Source: Pyramidobacter sp. YE332 (GTDB lineage: Bacteria > Synergistota > Synergistia > Synergistales > Dethiosulfovibrionaceae). Taken from it: a DNA stretch of 64,000 nt. Location of the stretch: the NCBI RefSeq assembly GCF_033060595.1, contig NZ_CP133038.1, positions 1,984,001-2,048,000 of the forward strand, given 5' to 3'. Made by a program: the position numbers and the translations under genes. Position 1 is the first letter of the stretch. Each line of letters opens with the position of its first letter. Below the pieces are notes generated by a model that saw nothing but the letters and a program-made list of their open reading frames with translations, made no database searches and had not been told where the DNA came from. Below, one piece after another: positions 43,056-51,975 of this stretch.

Positions 43056-44165
43056 TCAGCGGCGCAACGTCGCCGACGCCCAGACGAAGACGGCCTGCGC
43101 CTCGCCGGCCGGACCGACGCGTTCGCCCGATTTGAAGGTCATGCTCAGCCGTCCGCTGCCGAGAACCGTTTCCAGCGAACGGACGATCGCGTCTTTCCAC
43201 GGCGCCAGCCGCGGCGTCTGCACAGTCAGCACGGCGCTCAGCCATTCGAGCCGCCAGCCTTCGGCGTTGACTTTGGCGAGCGCATCGCGAAGCAGCGCCA
43301 TGCTGTCGGCGTCTTTGAACTTTTCGTCGCCGGCGGGATACAGCGTGCCGATGTCCGGCAGCCCCGCGGCGCTGAGCAGGGCGTCGGCCGCGGCGTGAGC
43401 GAGCGCGTCGGCGTCGGAATGGCCGTCGAGCCCCAGCGGCGAGTCGACGATGACGCCGCCGAGGATCAGCCTTCGCCCCGGCACGAGCGGATGCACGTCG
43501 TAGCCGAGGCCGGTACGGATCTCGCCGGCATCGGCAATTTTCCGCGCCATTTCCCAGTCGCCGCTTTCCGTCACTTTGAAGTTCATGTTCTCGCCCGCCA
43601 CCCAATCAAGCGTTTCGCCCCGCTGCAGCCACAATTCGGCTTCGTCTTTGAAATCGGCGCGTGGAGCGTTCTCGAGCAGTTCCCGCAACGCCGCGCGCGG
43701 AAAAAGCTGCGGCGTCTGGGTGATGTAAACGCCGTCGCGGTCAAGCGGCTCGATGCGGCCGTTTTCGATCTTTTTCAGCGCGTTCGCCTCCGGCAGCAGC
43801 GGGATCACGGCGTTCTCCCCCGTCGAGGCGGCGATCAGACGCCGGCACAGCGGCACGCCAGCAAACGGGCGCGCGGCGTCATGCAGCAGCACTTCGTCCT
43901 CACCGCAGGCGCGCAGCGCCGACAACACGGAAAGCGCGCGCGACGCGCCGCCGGCCGCGACGGTCACGCCGTCGGGCGCCGTCAGCGCGTTTTCAGGCGG
44001 CAGGACGAGCACGATCCGGTCGATCAGCTTTTCCCTCCGCAGTATCCGCGCCGTTTCCAAACTCCATCCCCAGACGGGACGCCCGCCCAAAAGGCGGAAT
44101 TGTTTGGGTTCGCCGCCGAGGCGCGTTCCTCTTCCCGCCGCGAGGATGACGAAAGCGCGGCTCAA
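43056..44165 (-). CDS. ispDF: Bifunctional IspD-IspF (MEP pathway)
   Basis: 369-aa fusion of two isoprenoid-precursor enzymes. IspD (1-~210): ILAAGRGTRLGGEPKQF, DAARPF, and TQTPQLFP, forming CDP-methylerythritol. IspF (~215-369): GLGYDVHPLVPGRRLILGG, GHSDADALAHAAADALL and SMTFKSGERVGP, cyclising to MEcPP. The start is TTG at 44165, with GAGGTG just upstream, overlapping the yacL stop (TTGA). Followed by the IS1202-like insertion. Confidence 0.93.
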   Translation of the reverse strand: MSRAFVILAAGRGTRLGGEPKQFRLLGGRPVWGWSLETARILRREKLIDRIVLVLPPENALTAPDGVTVAAGGASRALSVLSALRACGEDEVLLHDAARPFAGVPLCRRLIAASTGENAVIPLLPEANALKKIENGRIEPLDRDGVYITQTPQLFPRAALRELLENAPRADFKDEAELWLQRGETLDWVAGENMNFKVTESGDWEMARKIADAGEIRTGLGYDVHPLVPGRRLILGGVIVDSPLGLDGHSDADALAHAAADALLSAAGLPDIGTLYPAGDEKFKDADSMALLRDALAKVNAEGWRLEWLSAVLTVQTPRLAPWKDAIVRSLETVLGSGRLSMTFKSGERVGPAGEAQAVFVWASATLRR

Positions 44166-45307
44166 CTTTTCACCTCGCGCTTGACGCGGCCGAAGACCAT
44201 GCGCCCGGCCGAGGTCTGCAGCAGCGACGAGAGCGTCACCTCCACCGTCTTGCCGATGTAGGGGCCGCCGTCTTCGACGACAAGCATCGTGCCGTTGTCG
44301 AGATAGCCGATGCCCTGACGCGCGTCCTTGCCTTGTTTGATCAGATTTACCGTCACTTCGTCGCCGGGCAGCAGGGCGGGCTTCATCGCGTTGGCCAGAT
44401 CGTTGACGTTCAGCACGCGCACGTTCTGGATCTGCGCGACTTTGTTGAGATTGTAATCGGTGGTGAGCACGTCGTAACCGAATTTTTTGGCCATGGACAC
44501 CACGCCCGAATCCACGAACTCGGTGTGATAATCGGCCAGCGAGGCTTCGATCAGCGCCAGCTTCACCTGATGGAGTTTCTGCAGTTCCTTGACCACGTCC
44601 AGTCCCATGCGGCCGCGGGCGCGGCGGTTCTGGTCCTTCGAGTCGGCCACGGTCTGCAGTTCGAGCAGCACGAACGACGGCAGAATCAAAGTGCCCTGAA
44701 GGAATCCCGTCTTGGCGATGTCGAGGATGCGTCCGTCGATGATGACGCTGGTGTCGAGGATCTTGCGCGGCACCGGATCGGCCGCCGGTTCAGCGTCTTC
44801 GCTCTCTTCCGCCGGGACTTTTCCGGCGCGGCTCTTCCGCTTCTGGCTGAGGCGCTCTTTCACCGAAGCCATGGCGCCGCGGATGTCCCCCTGACGGGTC
44901 ACGAAGATCCAGGCCATGACGAAGCCGATCAGCACGTTCAGCAGCACCGTCAGGTACGGGCCGAAGGGCGTGTCGGAAAAGGGCAGCACCAGCAAATTGG
45001 CCAGCACGAGCCCGACGATCATGCCCGTCAGCGCGGCGACGATCTCGGGCCAGGCCGTGCTGCGCAGCTGACGTTCGAAAAGCAGTCCCACGTCGTGGAG
45101 CAACTTCATAAAATACGGCGCCAGAAGGACGCCAATAAAGCCGAAAACGGCAATGGAAAGGACGATCGCCAGTCCATGGAAAAGAACCGTGTCGGGGAAA
45201 TACGCCTTGAGCAGCGGCGCCCCCGCCTGATAACCGGCTAAAGCGCCCAGCAGTCCGAGCAGGGCACCGCAGCTGTACCTGACTATTTTTTTCAGTCCGT
45301 CGGTCAT
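44162..45307 (-). CDS. yacL: YacL-like PIN/TRAM membrane protein
   Basis: 381 aa. Four hydrophobic segments in residues 1-~150, a charged linker, a PIN ribonuclease-like domain (DTSVIIDGRILDIAKTGF, DYNLNKVA) at about 185-300, and a C-terminal TRAM domain (VTLSSLLQTSAGRMVFGR). Found next to ispD in many bacteria; function unknown, possibly a membrane-tethered RNase. ATG at 45307 follows AAAGGAGGTGG. Confidence 0.88.
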   Translation of the reverse strand: MTDGLKKIVRYSCGALLGLLGALAGYQAGAPLLKAYFPDTVLFHGLAIVLSIAVFGFIGVLLAPYFMKLLHDVGLLFERQLRSTAWPEIVAALTGMIVGLVLANLLVLPFSDTPFGPYLTVLLNVLIGFVMAWIFVTRQGDIRGAMASVKERLSQKRKSRAGKVPAEESEDAEPAADPVPRKILDTSVIIDGRILDIAKTGFLQGTLILPSFVLLELQTVADSKDQNRRARGRMGLDVVKELQKLHQVKLALIEASLADYHTEFVDSGVVSMAKKFGYDVLTTDYNLNKVAQIQNVRVLNVNDLANAMKPALLPGDEVTVNLIKQGKDARQGIGYLDNGTMLVVEDGGPYIGKTVEVTLSSLLQTSAGRMVFGRVKREVKS

Positions 45308-45373
45308 GATTGGTTTTCCACCTCCTTTGAACGAAACGAGAGCGCCGGAAAAGCGCTCCCGAAATTCCGCCGG

Positions 45374-45979
45374 CTACTCCCTGATCTCTTGCCGGCTCTC
45401 CAGCGCCGCGTGGAGCGTGACGCGATCGGCGAACTCGATGGAACCGCCGACCGGCAGGCCGTACGCCAAGCGCGATTTTTTCACGGGGATGTCCCGCAGC
45501 GCCTCCAGCAGCGCGTAAAAGGTCATGTCGCCTTCGATGCGCGGATTCGTGGCGATGATCGCCTCGCGGATCGGATACTCTTCGAAGCGTTTGCGCAGCA
45601 GGCGCACCGTCTCTTCGGGGAGCGATTCGCGGTCTTCCAGCGGCGAAAGCGACGTGCCGAGCACGAAGTACAGGCCGTTGAAAAGCCCCGACTGCTCGAT
45701 ACTGACGAGGTCCTCGATGGTTTCGGTGACGCAGAGCAGCGAACGGTCGCGCAGCGGATCGCCGCAGATGGGGCAGGGCTGCGTCTCGGTCAGATTGCCG
45801 CACTTCTCGCAGGTGGTCAGGCGCCGGTTCAGCTCGCCGACGGAACGTGCCAGGTCGGCGCCGAAGCCCTCGCCCTCCTGAAGCACGTAAAAGGCCATGC
45901 GCCGGGCGCTCTTTTCGCCCACGCCGGGAAATTTTTTCAGCAGCGAGATCAGACGTTCGATCGGTTCAGGCAGAGCCAT
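45374..45979 (-). CDS. recR: Recombination protein RecR
   Basis: 201 aa, works with RecFO to load RecA at gaps. HhH region (LKKFPGVGEKSARRMAFY), C4 zinc finger (CEKCGNLTETQPCPIC), Toprim domain and the C-terminal LAYGLPVGGSIEFADRVTL signature. Nine bases after ebfC, the standard neighbour. Confidence 0.95.
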   Translation of the reverse strand: MALPEPIERLISLLKKFPGVGEKSARRMAFYVLQEGEGFGADLARSVGELNRRLTTCEKCGNLTETQPCPICGDPLRDRSLLCVTETIEDLVSIEQSGLFNGLYFVLGTSLSPLEDRESLPEETVRLLRKRFEEYPIREAIIATNPRIEGDMTFYALLEALRDIPVKKSRLAYGLPVGGSIEFADRVTLHAALESRQEIRE

Positions 45980-45988
45980 TGCCGGTCA

Positions 45989-46318
45989 CTAAAACGGCAG
46001 CTTCATGCCGCCGGTCAGAGAGCCCATGCGCTGTTCCATCATTTCCCGGGCTTTGTTGGCCGCGTCGGACACCGCCGCGAGGATCAGGTCTTCGAGCATT
46101 TCCACGTCTTCGGGATCGACCACTTCTTTGGAGATCTTCACGCCGACCAGTTCACCCTGCCCGTTGACCGTGGCCCTGACCATGCCGCCGCCGGCATTGC
46201 CCTCCACGCGGGCCTCCTTCAGCTCTTCCTGAGCCTTCATCATCTTCGCCTGCATCGCCTGAGCCTGCTTGAGCATCTGGTTCATGTTGCCCATACCGCC
46301 TCTGCCGCCAAAGTTCAT
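45989..46318 (-). CDS. ebfC: YbaB/EbfC nucleoid-associated protein
   Basis: 109 aa. MNFGGRGGMGNMNQMLKQAQ and the VRATVNGQGELVGVKIS core identify this DNA-binding dimer, which partners with RecR genetically. ATG at 46318 follows AAAGGATTG. Confidence 0.92.
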   Translation of the reverse strand: MNFGGRGGMGNMNQMLKQAQAMQAKMMKAQEELKEARVEGNAGGGMVRATVNGQGELVGVKISKEVVDPEDVEMLEDLILAAVSDAANKAREMMEQRMGSLTGGMKLPF

Positions 46319-46347
46319 TTTTCTTCAATCCTTTCGCAAAATACGAT

Positions 46348-46818
46348 TCAATGATGATATTTCGAGCCCTCGTGGATCATGGCCGCGCGATAGATCTGCT
46401 CGCTGAGAAGCAGCAGCGCCATCTCGTGCGTGAAGGTCATCTTCGACAAAGATATTATCACGTTTCCGCGTTTTTGCAGCGCCTCCGAAGTGCCGTAGGG
46501 ACCTCCGATCAGAAAAACCAGCCGTCCCCGCCCGCCGCCAAGCAGATCGTAGATCCTGCTCGAGAGCTCTTCGCTGCCCAGCGCTCGCCCGCGCTCGTCC
46601 AGCAGAAAAAGAACGTCCTCGCCGCCGATGCGCTTGAGGAACTCCTGTCCCTCAAGCTCTTTGCGCTGCTCGACGGTCAGTTTTTTCCCTTTGCCCGGTT
46701 CGGGCAAAAAAGTCCACTCCACCGGCAGCAGCGGCTTCAAACGCGTCCGATAGTGTTCCAGACCTTTGACGATGAACGGCTCGCGCGGACGCCCCATGGC
46801 CAGCACTTCGATTTTCAT
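46348..46818 (-). CDS. rlmH: 23S rRNA pseudouridine-1915 N3-methyltransferase
   Basis: 156-aa SPOUT methyltransferase. VLFLDERGRALGSEELSSRI and VFLIGGPYGTSEAL hold the knot and SAM site, and the C-terminal LLLSEQIYRAAMIHEGSKYHH tail is invariant. ATG at 46818 overlaps the V-ATPase subunit D stop by 4 nt, so it is translated as part of that operon. Confidence 0.95.
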   Translation of the reverse strand: MKIEVLAMGRPREPFIVKGLEHYRTRLKPLLPVEWTFLPEPGKGKKLTVEQRKELEGQEFLKRIGGEDVLFLLDERGRALGSEELSSRIYDLLGGGRGRLVFLIGGPYGTSEALQKRGNVIISLSKMTFTHEMALLLLSEQIYRAAMIHEGSKYHH

Positions 46819-47381
46819 CGTCCTTCGCTCACTTTCCGCCGGTGCCGTTCCGTTTCGAAAGCGCGCTCGCGGGCGGCACGCCGCGCCGCAAACGAACGGA
46901 CAGCCTGCTCGCGCGCCCGCTCCGCCTGTTTCAGGCTGCGCCGCAGCCGGCGGATCAGATGATCCGCCGAACGCAACTCCATCATGCCGTTGATATACTC
47001 CCACAGCGAACGCACCAATTCCTCGACCTGGAGCGAAGCGCTCTCCTCCTGAGGCGAGGTGAGCAGCGAGGTATAGCGCGGCAGCAGGCCGTGCCGCATG
47101 CCGGCGTCCGCACGGTAAAACTGCGGACACTCCACGCCGGAACGAATTTCCTTTCTCGATTCGACGGCGATCGGGGAAAAACTGAGCCGGAACAGCTCGG
47201 CGCTCTGCGGCCCGCTGTAAATGTTCAGCATCGCCAGAGCGGAAGCGGTCCGCGCCGTCAGTTCGGCCAGCCGCCGTTTCTGTTCGAGACTCCGGGCGCC
47301 GAGGCGCTCCCGGCTGACGGTCAGCCGACGGATGCGCTGGCGCAGCCTCTCCGGCAAAGAGCGGACGTCTTCTCCGCTCAT
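46815..47381 (-). CDS. ntpD: V/A-type ATPase subunit D
   Basis: 188 aa, central-shaft subunit. Two long helices expected: the N-terminal segment SRERLGARSLEQKRRLAELTA and the C-terminal region LIRRLRRSLKQAERAREQAV, a coiled-coil pair as in NtpD. Divergent and Arg-rich. Start overlaps the B-type gene by 4 nt. Assignment rests on size, coiled coil and place in the operon order A-B-D. Confidence 0.75.
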   Translation of the reverse strand: MSGEDVRSLPERLRQRIRRLTVSRERLGARSLEQKRRLAELTARTASALAMLNIYSGPQSAELFRLSFSPIAVESRKEIRSGVECPQFYRADAGMRHGLLPRYTSLLTSPQEESASLQVEELVRSLWEYINGMMELRSADHLIRRLRRSLKQAERAREQAVRSFAARRAARERAFETERHRRKVSEGR

Positions 47382-48589
47382 CGTGACGCCTCCCCGCCGT
47401 CATTACGGCCGTACTCCCGCAACAACGACAGCGGCACGCGGCTGATGCGGCTTTCCGGCATCAGGGCAAGGATCCGCCAGACCCGCTGCGGCGAAGCGTC
47501 GGCGCGCGGTTCCAGATCGCTCAGGAACTCGTGCAGAGCGCGATCGAACGCCCGCTCCTCTTCGCTGAGCGGATATTCGTCCATGCGCCGGCGTTTCAAT
47601 TCCGCTCTCAGCTCCTTGCACTGGCGGCGCAGCAGGCAGGCGTACTCGACCGAACGGTCCATCCCCCGTGGGAGCTGGGGCGTGTAACCGTTCAACGACA
47701 GCGCGCCGTCGCCGCGCAGGATCAAAACGCCGTCGAAAAGATCGCGCAGCGCCAGCAGCTCCGAAGGCAGTCCCGCCACTTTACGTTCCGAAAGCAGCAC
47801 CGCCACGGTGATGCGTCCCTTGTGGCCGTACAGCAGTTGCATGTGAGTGCTCAACGCGTTTCTGAAGCCGTTCAGAGCTCCGGCGCGGCTGCGGTAATAA
47901 CCTCGCAGCGCCAGATCTTCCTGATAGAAGCGCGCCCACGATTCAAGGTCGAGCACCATCAGGAACACGTCGCGCCCCTCGTTGGCGCGGCTGATCGCCG
48001 CTTCCCAGCCCAGGCGCAGCGGCGTCATGCTCTGATAGAGCTGGTCGCGGCTGTCGGAAACAAACAGCCCTTCGTCTTCCAGCCCATAATGATCCCAGAT
48101 GCGGCGGATCTCCTCCGCCTCGTTTTTCGACGTGTCGAGCGAGATCAGGCACGGCCACTGATGATCCGAAAGCGCGCCGTGCAGCAGCGCGGAAAAGAAT
48201 CCCAGCGAGCGATAGAGCGACACTCCGGCCACAAAGATCGAATGGCCGTGCTGCAAGGGAAAAAGCGCGTCCACCGACGCAATCCCCGTCTTGAAGACCG
48301 AGCGGCGCGTCAGCCGCGAAGCGACCAGCGGCGGCTCGGCCGGCAGTTCCAGTTCGTTGCTTCCCAGCCAAACCTGCAGCGAATCACGACAGAGAGAATG
48401 CTCGCCGTCGCAGATGCGCACATGACAGCGGTCGTTTTGGACTTCGACGACGCGCCCCACGAAACTGTCGCCGGAATCGTCCTGGATCGTTACCAGATCG
48501 TTCAGCGACGCGCCGGCGAGACGCTCGACCCAAAGCGACGAAGCAGAGAGAAAACTGACGTTGTTCGAACCGCGGCGAAGCAGTTTCAT
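47378..48589 (-). CDS. ntpB: Degenerate V/A-type ATPase subunit B
   Basis: 403 aa (normal B about 460). KTGIASVDALFPLQHGHSIF (about 100-119) aligns with the family TGI-x-x-ID...GQKLPIF. The following GVSLYRSLG replaces the GSGLPHN loop, and VFLMVLDLESWARFYQEDLA corresponds to the ILTDMTNYCEALR region. The C-terminal PSLSRLM arginine region is not recognisable. ATG at 48589 overlaps the A-type stop by 4 nt. The fold is expected to persist, but the nucleotide pocket looks abolished. Confidence 0.75.
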   Translation of the reverse strand: MKLLRRGSNNVSFLSASSLWVERLAGASLNDLVTIQDDSGDSFVGRVVEVQNDRCHVRICDGEHSLCRDSLQVWLGSNELELPAEPPLVASRLTRRSVFKTGIASVDALFPLQHGHSIFVAGVSLYRSLGFFSALLHGALSDHQWPCLISLDTSKNEAEEIRRIWDHYGLEDEGLFVSDSRDQLYQSMTPLRLGWEAAISRANEGRDVFLMVLDLESWARFYQEDLALRGYYRSRAGALNGFRNALSTHMQLLYGHKGRITVAVLLSERKVAGLPSELLALRDLFDGVLILRGDGALSLNGYTPQLPRGMDRSVEYACLLRRQCKELRAELKRRRMDEYPLSEEERAFDRALHEFLSDLEPRADASPQRVWRILALMPESRISRVPLSLLREYGRNDGGEASR

Positions 48590-49836
48590 GGCCGTTCCTC
48601 CTCCTGCGCGCGCAGCCAGTCGATAAAGCTGCGGCGGCGCACATCGGGCCATTCGCGAAAGTTCAGCTGCAGCTCGGCGCGAATCTTCAGCACCGACGCC
48701 AGCAGCGCCGGACCGGCCCGGGAAGCCAGTCCCAGAAGCGTCTTGCCGTCGGCATCGCTCCACTGCACGTGATTTTCCGGCGCCATCGCAAAGCCGAGCG
48801 GAGAATACTCCACGAAGAGCTCCCCGAAAAGCCCTGTCAGCGCTTCCAGCGCGTGACGAATGTCCTCGTCGCATTCCTCGGTCAGTCGGCACAGTTGCCG
48901 CCAACAGCGGCCGGCGGGCGACAGATCGCCCCAGGAGTCCGCCGACGGCACCAGATTCTCCGAAAACTCTTCAAGGATGATGCCCGTACGCATGAAACGC
49001 GGCAAACGACCCATATAGGGATGCTCCGCAAGCGGTGAAAAGCCCTCTTCATAGCGCCAGCCGACGATCAGCGACGTGGAGCGGCCGTCTCCATCGGGCC
49101 GCGACTTGAGGTCCAGCAGCTCGCCCAACTGACGCCGGGCCGTATAAGGATAACCGTCGGGGAGCGGCGGCTCGCCCGAACTTTCGCCGTATTCACGCGC
49201 CGATTCCAGCCAGTAATGCAGATCGTCGATCAGGACCAGCCGTCGCCGGACGGCGTGAGGACGACCCGTCAGATACGTGAGCGCCCGCGGCACCAGAGTC
49301 TTTATCGCCGGCACGTTCCACGGCGGCGTCCAGAGGATCGTGCATCTCTCCGCACTGCCGGCCATCTGCACGGCGCGGCAGTAACGATACAACTCGTGGT
49401 AACCGCCTTGGCAGAAAATATACAGAAAATCCGCCCGCTGCGCCGCGGCGATCTGGCTGAACAACAAAGCGAAACCGCCCGGCGGTATGCCCAGCAGCGC
49501 CACGCCCTCGCCGTCGTGCAGGTTCATGAACTCGCCCAGCGTTTTCAGCCCCCAGAAACTGCCGCCGGCCGTCTGCTGAGGAACCGCGGAAAAGTTGAGA
49601 TTGCCCATCGACACGTCGCCGATCTTTATGATCTGCCGTCCCAGCGGATCGATCACGGCGCCCGGCTCCGCGCGGGCAAGGCGTTCTTCCAGCGTCTCGC
49701 CGCCCAGGCGCAGCAGCTCGCCCGGCCGGATCTTTTCCGGAAGATCCAGCGGCAGGATGCGCACGGTCCGTCCGTCATGACTCTGTACCTGCCCATACCA
49801 CGAGTTGTCTTCGGTGCAGGCGAATTCGCCCAGCAC
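48586..49836 (-). CDS. ntpA: Degenerate V/A-type ATPase subunit A lacking the P-loop
   Basis: 416 aa (canonical A about 590). The order of elements is retained: beta-barrel start, then GVALLGIPPGGFALLFSQIA (112-131) where active A has GPFGxGKT, so the P-loop Lys-Thr is absent. FCQGGYHEL (141-149) replaces the GERGNE catalytic Glu. LVLIDDLHYWLESAREYG (200-217) matches MADSTSRWAEALREMSG, and PDGYPYTARRQLGELL matches GDEGYPAYLGSRL. The annotated GTG at 49836 has a weak RBS; the frame is open back to 49903, with plausible barrel residues upstream but no standard start codon. Confidence 0.78.
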   Translation of the reverse strand: MLGEFACTEDNSWYGQVQSHDGRTVRILPLDLPEKIRPGELLRLGGETLEERLARAEPGAVIDPLGRQIIKIGDVSMGNLNFSAVPQQTAGGSFWGLKTLGEFMNLHDGEGVALLGIPPGGFALLFSQIAAAQRADFLYIFCQGGYHELYRYCRAVQMAGSAERCTILWTPPWNVPAIKTLVPRALTYLTGRPHAVRRRLVLIDDLHYWLESAREYGESSGEPPLPDGYPYTARRQLGELLDLKSRPDGDGRSTSLIVGWRYEEGFSPLAEHPYMGRLPRFMRTGIILEEFSENLVPSADSWGDLSPAGRCWRQLCRLTEECDEDIRHALEALTGLFGELFVEYSPLGFAMAPENHVQWSDADGKTLLGLASRAGPALLASVLKIRAELQLNFREWPDVRRRSFIDWLRAQEEERP

Positions 49837-49904
49837 GACCGGAAATCCGGCTTCGATGCAAACGCTTTCGGCGCAAACCGACTGAACCGGCGCAGAATGC
49901 CCCT

Positions 49905-50165
49905 TTATTTCAACTCGCCTCCTTCCACCGCAGGCAAGGGGATCCAGTAAGGATCGACCGACTCCTGAAAATATTTTTTTTCCAACGAAGAAAAGCTCTT
50001 CACGAGCGTTTCCTCGTATAAGACGGCCTCCGCTCCGGAGGCGAGTCCGGCTTCTTTCAGTTCCTGAAATCCGACTCGAGCGGGAACGATTTTTTCCATA
50101 CAGCCCAGCACCGACCAGAGACGGAGAAACGACGCCGAACCGATCAAAAGCGCATGATTTTTCAT
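49905..50165 (-). CDS. ntpF: V/A-type ATPase subunit F
   Basis: 86 aa, small Rossmann-like regulatory subunit of the central stalk. It begins MKNHALLIGSASFLRLWSVL (the family usually has IGD), and ends with a polar tail around DPYWIPLP. ATG at 50165 follows GGGGG. Sequence similarity is weak; size and position between C and A support the call. Confidence 0.65.
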   Translation of the reverse strand: MKNHALLIGSASFLRLWSVLGCMEKIVPARVGFQELKEAGLASGAEAVLYEETLVKSFSSLEKKYFQESVDPYWIPLPAVEGGELK

Positions 50166-50173
50166 GTTTCCCC

Positions 50174-51202
50174 CTAACGGCCGACGAGCAGCACGCTCTG
50201 CAGCGCCGCGCGGTCCAAGCCGCTCTGCAGTCCGGAAACGACGGTCATCAGATCGCGCCACTCGCAGAATAAGCGCGCCCGATAGGATATGATCACCGAT
50301 ACGCCGAGCGGGTCTTCACGGCGCAGCGTCATCTGCCAGAGCAGATACTGCCGTTCCAACTCGAACAGCGAACGTTCGTCGGGTTCCGCGCCGCGGGAAC
50401 GCCAGAACGTGCCGCGCAGCAGCACTTTATAGCTCTTTGCGAAGAGCAGACGCTCCAGCGGCAACGAACCGCCTTCGAGAAAACGTGCCGGTTCGTCCGG
50501 CGCGCCGGAGCCGTAATGGACACTCAGCCAGACGCGCAGATTCCACAAGTCGATCAGATAGCCGAGACATTGCGAGACGACCGTCCCATTCGCGCCGCGG
50601 CACCGTTTCAGCACGCCGCCGGCCCAGTCGAAAGAGCTCTTCATGTAAGACCACTCGGCTTCCCAGAGCCGTCCCGACTCGTCAAGCAGTTTCACTGCCG
50701 TGCTGAGCGCATTGGACAGCTCCGTCGGATCGTAGCGGCACAGTTCGTCGATCTGTTCCCGGTCGCCGCCGGCGCCGGCCAGCTGCCGCCAAAATTCCGG
50801 GCTCAGTTCGCCGCAGCCGGGCATAGCCGGCTCGTAATCGTTCCGCCCCGATTGGAGCGCGCGCAAAAAGAGCTGCCCGTTTTCCAGATCCGACTGGATC
50901 GAAAGCACCGACGTGAGCAAGCGCACCGTGCCTTTGCCCCAACTTTTCAGTTCGCCGAAACGCTGTCGGGCGGAAGCGGAGATCAGGCTCTCCAGTTTCA
51001 GCGCCAGCGGCATGTCCGAGAGCATGAAGTCCCGGCGGTACAGCGGGCCGTAAACCGTATCGAGCAAATATCGTTCCACGCCTTGCAAATCCGCACACGC
51101 AAGTTCGGCAAAAACCTGAGTCGGGAGGAAATCCCGCGTGCGGGCGCGCAGACGCCCGTTCACGTATTCGTAATTAGCTTCTTCCCTGACGGTGGACGAC
51201 AA
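50174..51202 (-). CDS. ntpC: V/A-type ATPase subunit C
   Basis: About 342 aa, funnel subunit linking the rotor ring to the shaft (AC39/V0d family). YEYVNGRLRARTRDFLP is the typical N-terminus, and three similar helical repeats follow. The start is uncertain: TTG at 51202, GTG at 51163 and ATG at 51247 are all possible; TTG keeps the conserved YxYVNGR intact with a small overlap with subunit E. Confidence 0.7.
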   Translation of the reverse strand: MSSTVREEANYEYVNGRLRARTRDFLPTQVFAELACADLQGVERYLLDTVYGPLYRRDFMLSDMPLALKLESLISASARQRFGELKSWGKGTVRLLTSVLSIQSDLENGQLFLRALQSGRNDYEPAMPGCGELSPEFWRQLAGAGGDREQIDELCRYDPTELSNALSTAVKLLDESGRLWEAEWSYMKSSFDWAGGVLKRCRGANGTVVSQCLGYLIDLWNLRVWLSVHYGSGAPDEPARFLEGGSLPLERLLFAKSYKVLLRGTFWRSRGAEPDERSLFELERQYLLWQMTLRREDPLGVSVIISYRARLFCEWRDLMTVVSGLQSGLDRAALQSVLLVGR

Positions 51203-51746
51203 GCTCGCAGCGGTATTGCTCCCAGCGGGTCTGAAAGGTGCAGTCAAAGAGCGCGCCTCCCTCCTCGATCAGGATAAAGCCGCCCCAGCGCCCGGGATCT
51301 TTTTCTTCCACGTTGAATCCCGCGGCACGAAGCAGCCCGGCTTCGCGCCGCGCGGCCCGGAACGTTCCCGCGCCGGAAAATCCGGCGCGACGACATTGCT
51401 CCGCCATTCTCGCCAGGAACGCGCCGTAGCTCTCGCTGCTTCGAAAAAGTTCGATTCTCCGCCGCAGTTCTCGTTCGAGTCGCCGCAGATGCTGCGCTTC
51501 GAGCTCTTTCTGCACGCTGCTCTCCAGCGCGCGCATCAGACGGCGACGGCGCATGCTCAAGCGCTCCAGCGCCTCTTCGCAGGCGGCGGTGCGTTCCTTC
51601 ACGGCGGCGGCCGCCTCGTCACGGCAGGCGGCGATCAGCCCGCCCATGCGGCTGTCCGCGGACGCCCGCATCGCCTCGTGCCGCGCCGCAAGTTCCGCCT
51701 CCATGGCGCGCAGAAACGCCGGAGGCAGGAGTTCCTCGCCCGTCAA
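51174..51746 (-). CDS. ntpE: V/A-type ATPase subunit E
   Basis: 190 aa, peripheral-stalk subunit. The long N-terminal helix (1-~100) is rich in Ala, Arg and Glu; a C-terminal globular part ends GGFILIEEGGALFDCTFQTR, matching the family's GG-x-x-x...D-N-T-F region. TTG start at 51746 is supported by AGGAG 8 nt upstream and the position just after the K gene. Confidence 0.75.
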   Translation of the reverse strand: MTGEELLPPAFLRAMEAELAARHEAMRASADSRMGGLIAACRDEAAAAVKERTAACEEALERLSMRRRRLMRALESSVQKELEAQHLRRLERELRRRIELFRSSESYGAFLARMAEQCRRAGFSGAGTFRAARREAGLLRAAGFNVEEKDPGRWGGFILIEEGGALFDCTFQTRWEQYRCELVVHRQGRS

Positions 51747-51756
51747 CGGAAAACTC

Positions 51757-51975
51757 CTAGGCGAACTGCAAGATCAGCATGATGGCCACGACGAAACCGA
51801 GAATGACCATCGTCTCCGGGATCGCTTCGAGAATGATCATCGTGCCGGCAGTTTCCGGTTTTTCCGCCACGCTGCCGGCCGCCACGCTGCCGATCCTGGC
51901 CTGGGCGAAAGCGGTCGCAAGCGCGGGGATCCCCACGGCCAGCGCCGCCGCCAATGCTACGAGTCCTTTTTCCAC
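51757..51975 (-). CDS. ntpK: V/A-type ATPase rotor-ring subunit K (c subunit)
   Basis: 72 aa, a single hairpin of two membrane helices joined by AEKPE. The second helix carries ILEAIPETMVILG with Glu54 as likely ion-binding residue; Gln25 in helix 1 and Thr55 next to the Glu fit a Na+-binding c ring. GTG at 51975 has AGGAGG 8 nt upstream and overlaps the subunit I stop. Confidence 0.88.
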   Translation of the reverse strand: MEKGLVALAAALAVGIPALATAFAQARIGSVAAGSVAEKPETAGTMIILEAIPETMVILGFVVAIMLILQFA

